64,000 bases of DNA from positions 1 through 64,000 of the forward strand of contig JBAQPU010000009.1 of the NCBI GenBank assembly GCA_049306095.1, in the 5' to 3' direction. Shown here piece by piece: positions 62,022-64,000 of this stretch. Numbering within the stretch: position 1 is the stretch's first letter; the number at the start of each line of letters is the position of its first letter. The position numbers were made by a program, and so were the translations under genes. The notes under the pieces are model-generated. The model was given only the letters and a program-made list of their open reading frames with translations. It was not told the origin of the DNA and ran no database searches. The stretch comes from UBA2336 sp049306095 (GTDB lineage: Bacteria > Bacteroidota > Bacteroidia > Cytophagales > Cyclobacteriaceae).

Positions 62022-64000
62022 TTATGTTCGGTTATTAAATTTGACGATCATGGTTGTATAATCATCATTAATGTTGTCAGTTCCTGAAAATTCGTAGAGC
62101 TTATTTATCAGATGCTCTTGAATTTGCTGAGGTGTTTTGGACTTCACTTCCATCAGAACCTCTGCGAGTCGTTCATATCCAAATTCATCACCTTTTGAAT
62201 TTTTTGCTTCCGTAATACCATCGGTATACAATACCATAATATCGTCAGGGGCATAGGTGATCTCATTCGACTCAATGAAGTTCCCGTAACTATTATTACG
62301 CACCATGCCAAGGGCAACACCTTTATCTTTGAGGTACTCCGTTTTTCCTGTTGCGGCTGAATAATACAATACCGGGCAATGCCCTGCGCGCGCATACCGG
62401 ATTCTTTTACTCACGGTATGTACCAGGAAAAATGATGCAGAAATAAATGAGCCCCGTTCGAGACAGTAGACCAACGCCTTATTGGCGCGCACCATGAATT
62501 CGTCAGGTTCAATACAGTTTTGTGCCAGGCTGTGAAAAATACCTTTCATCTGCGACATGTGAAAGGCTGCCGTGGTACCTTTTCCTGAAACGTCAGCAAT
62601 GATAAGCGATGTTTCTTCCGGACTTATCCGAAGGGTGTCGTAATAGTCACCACCCACTTCATCGGCCGATTCAGAGAAGGCAGCAATCTCAAAATCACCA
62701 TCTTTCTCGAGCATCTGGGGAAGCAGACTCTTCTGAACAGTTTTGGCAATTTTCAATTCCTCTTTGTAGCGTTCACTTTGCAGAGCCTCTTCCAGTAAGC
62801 GGAAATTCTCGATGGAGATTCCGGCCTGGTTGGCGAACGTAGAGATGATTTTGGTCATCTCCTTATTAAAGCCATCAGGCAATTCTTTGAGTAACGCCAG
62901 TGTACCAATATTTTCACCCTTTACAAAAATGGGAAATGCCAGGATGGAGCGGAAGCGTGACCCGCGCAATGAACTCAGGTGTTTCGAAAGGTTTTTTGTT
63001 TTATCGGTACTTTGGTCTAATACTCCTGTTACGTGATGGTCCTTCAGGTGGTGAATAATATCGTTGGCCTCCTTTTCAGTGATGCGATACGTAAACACGC
63101 GATGGTCGCGTTCACTATTTTTAATCTCCAGCCAGGCAGCATCTGCAAACACGCTGCTCACTGATGTCTCGAGTAAAATACTGTACACACTTTCTTCGCT
63201 TTGCTCGGTTTGAATTGATTGACTGATGCGCTGGAAGTTTACCACTTCTTCCAGCTTCTGTTCAAATACGGAAGTTGTTGGAAGGTTAAAGAATATTACA
63301 AGAAAAGAGAACGCGCTGTACACCGTAACAAACGCTATCAATGATTGTATAAAGATGTGGTTCCGGTAATCTGCAAACCCGATCTCCTCACCCGACACCG
63401 TCATTGCCAGAGAACTGTTTGTATACAGGCTATAAATGAGATAAAATATTGTCAGTAACAGAAGCAACAAGCTGGTCCACTTCTGACGAAAGTTCAGGTA
63501 AGCCACCCACTTTAAATTACCAGACAGCACCAATCCCACGACAACAAAAAATCCAAAAACGGTATTAAACACTATTTCCGTTTCCGGAAAAATGAAGTTG
63601 TTATACAGCAATGAAATCAACAGCGCATATTCAAAAAATGCCCACAGGCGAATCAGCCATTTTGATTTCTGATACAGGATCAGTCGTTTCCAGGCCGTAA
63701 AGGCAGCCAATAAAAAACTGATCATCAACCCCAGGTTGATCAGGTAAATGACCTCGATGTAAACGATGTTCCCGGTGAGCGTGGTTGCTCCCAGTAAGTA
63801 TTCAACCAATCGAAGTGCAAGCGAAAAAACGGTAGCAATTAATCCCGTAGCAAACACTCTCCAGAGTAAGTCAACGAAATTGAGTTGATCATCGCGGTCA
63901 ATCCTGAGTTTGTAATAATAATAAAGCGCAATGATGTAGAGGTTGAGAATTACCCCCGGTAACCAGGTGGGGACTTCTGCCGGCAGGTTTCGTTTTGCAG
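62022..64000 (-). CDS. Membrane GAF-SpoIIE (PP2C) phosphatase, truncated at the right window edge
   Basis: A partial gene. The longest internal start (GTG, 63857) gives 611 residues, but the frame stays open to the edge (AEVPTWLPG, VILNLYIIALYYYYKLR, then DLLWRVFATG), so the true start lies outside. The visible part has several membrane helices (about 200 residues) and a GAF-like sensor domain. A PP2C/SpoIIE phosphatase domain follows, with EVGGDYYDTLRI, LIIADVSGKGTTAAFHMSQMKG and MVLYTDGITEAKNSKGDEFG supplying the metal-binding Asp residues. It should dephosphorylate the STAS protein encoded next. Confidence 0.92.
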   Translation of the reverse strand, partial: AKRNLPAEVPTWLPGVILNLYIIALYYYYKLRIDRDDQLNFVDLLWRVFATGLIATVFSLALRLVEYLLGATTLTGNIVYIEVIYLINLGLMISFLLAAFTAWKRLILYQKSKWLIRLWAFFEYALLISLLYNNFIFPETEIVFNTVFGFFVVVGLVLSGNLKWVAYLNFRQKWTSLLLLLLTIFYLIYSLYTNSSLAMTVSGEEIGFADYRNHIFIQSLIAFVTVYSAFSFLVIFFNLPTTSVFEQKLEEVVNFQRISQSIQTEQSEESVYSILLETSVSSVFADAAWLEIKNSERDHRVFTYRITEKEANDIIHHLKDHHVTGVLDQSTDKTKNLSKHLSSLRGSRFRSILAFPIFVKGENIGTLALLKELPDGFNKEMTKIISTFANQAGISIENFRLLEEALQSERYKEELKIAKTVQKSLLPQMLEKDGDFEIAAFSESADEVGGDYYDTLRISPEETSLIIADVSGKGTTAAFHMSQMKGIFHSLAQNCIEPDEFMVRANKALVYCLERGSFISASFFLVHTVSKRIRYARAGHCPVLYYSAATGKTEYLKDKGVALGMVRNNSYGNFIESNEITYAPDDIMVLYTDGITEAKNSKGDEFGYERLAEVLMEVKSKTPQQIQEHLINKLYEFSGTDNINDDYTTMIVKFNNRT

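Overview
The window comes from the chromosome of a member of the Bacteroidota, most likely of the order Cytophagales. The type IX secretion genes porU and porV, a TonB-plug domain of the SusC type, a DUF4270 lipoprotein, a fused E1 alpha-beta oxo-acid dehydrogenase and a bacillithiol-linked YtxJ protein all point there. So do promoter-like TAnnTTTG boxes with few Shine-Dalgarno sites. Base composition is moderate and uniform by eye. I see no rRNA, tRNA, CRISPR array, insertion sequence, phage gene or integrase. About 50 protein genes are packed tightly on both strands, and no stretch above 300 bases lacks a gene.

Layout. 1-6.7 kb: an 18-copy heptamer array, an active M16 peptidase, a fused 2-oxoacid dehydrogenase E1, a very basic repeat-built secreted protein with a bacilliredoxin behind it, and an OsmC-like protein. 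6.7-10.6 kb: an envelope protein, a chromate-type transporter, a 2OG-Fe(II) oxygenase and a Tat-type superoxide dismutase. 10.7-17.4 kb: one giant alpha-2-macroglobulin-like protein with a SusC-type plug module inside it. 17.6-27.4 kb: mixed metabolic and envelope genes, namely a Cys-rich small protein, a degenerate arginase-fold protein, DoxX, a PQQ-type sugar dehydrogenase, an FtsX/MacB permease, an M28 peptidase, an SRPBCC protein and DedA. 27.5-32.8 kb: a left-reading group of FAD oxidoreductase, a Tol-like propeller/barrel protein and yicC.

32.8-40.0 kb: a right-reading group of MBL hydrolase, pssA, porU, porV and a catalytically dead M16 homologue. PorU and PorV form the cell-surface sortase of the type IX secretion system. 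40.1-44.5 kb: acyl-CoA dehydrogenase, a membrane zinc peptidase, and a panC-panD-flippase group. 44.6-48.7 kb: a half glycogen-synthase fold protein, DUF4270 lipoprotein and glmS. 48.7-56.0 kb: a 3HCDH-like protein, ridA, glnS and gltX facing apart, a small basic protein, a saccharopine/alanine-dehydrogenase-like enzyme and a serine hydrolase. 56.0-64 kb: a MoxR ATPase, three SurA/PpiC-type foldases in overlapping order, then an RsbW-like kinase, a STAS protein and a SpoIIE-type phosphatase that runs off the right edge.

Taken together, much of the window serves the cell envelope: T9SS sorting, outer-membrane protein folding, lipoproteins, phospholipid and amino-sugar precursors, and surface defence. 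Intergenic spaces repeatedly hold short-period tandem repeats or palindromes of several unrelated families. The most unusual single item is the macroglobulin-plug fusion. The most unusual non-coding theme is the set of heptad- or octad-type repeat arms, one of which supplies the glnS stop codon.
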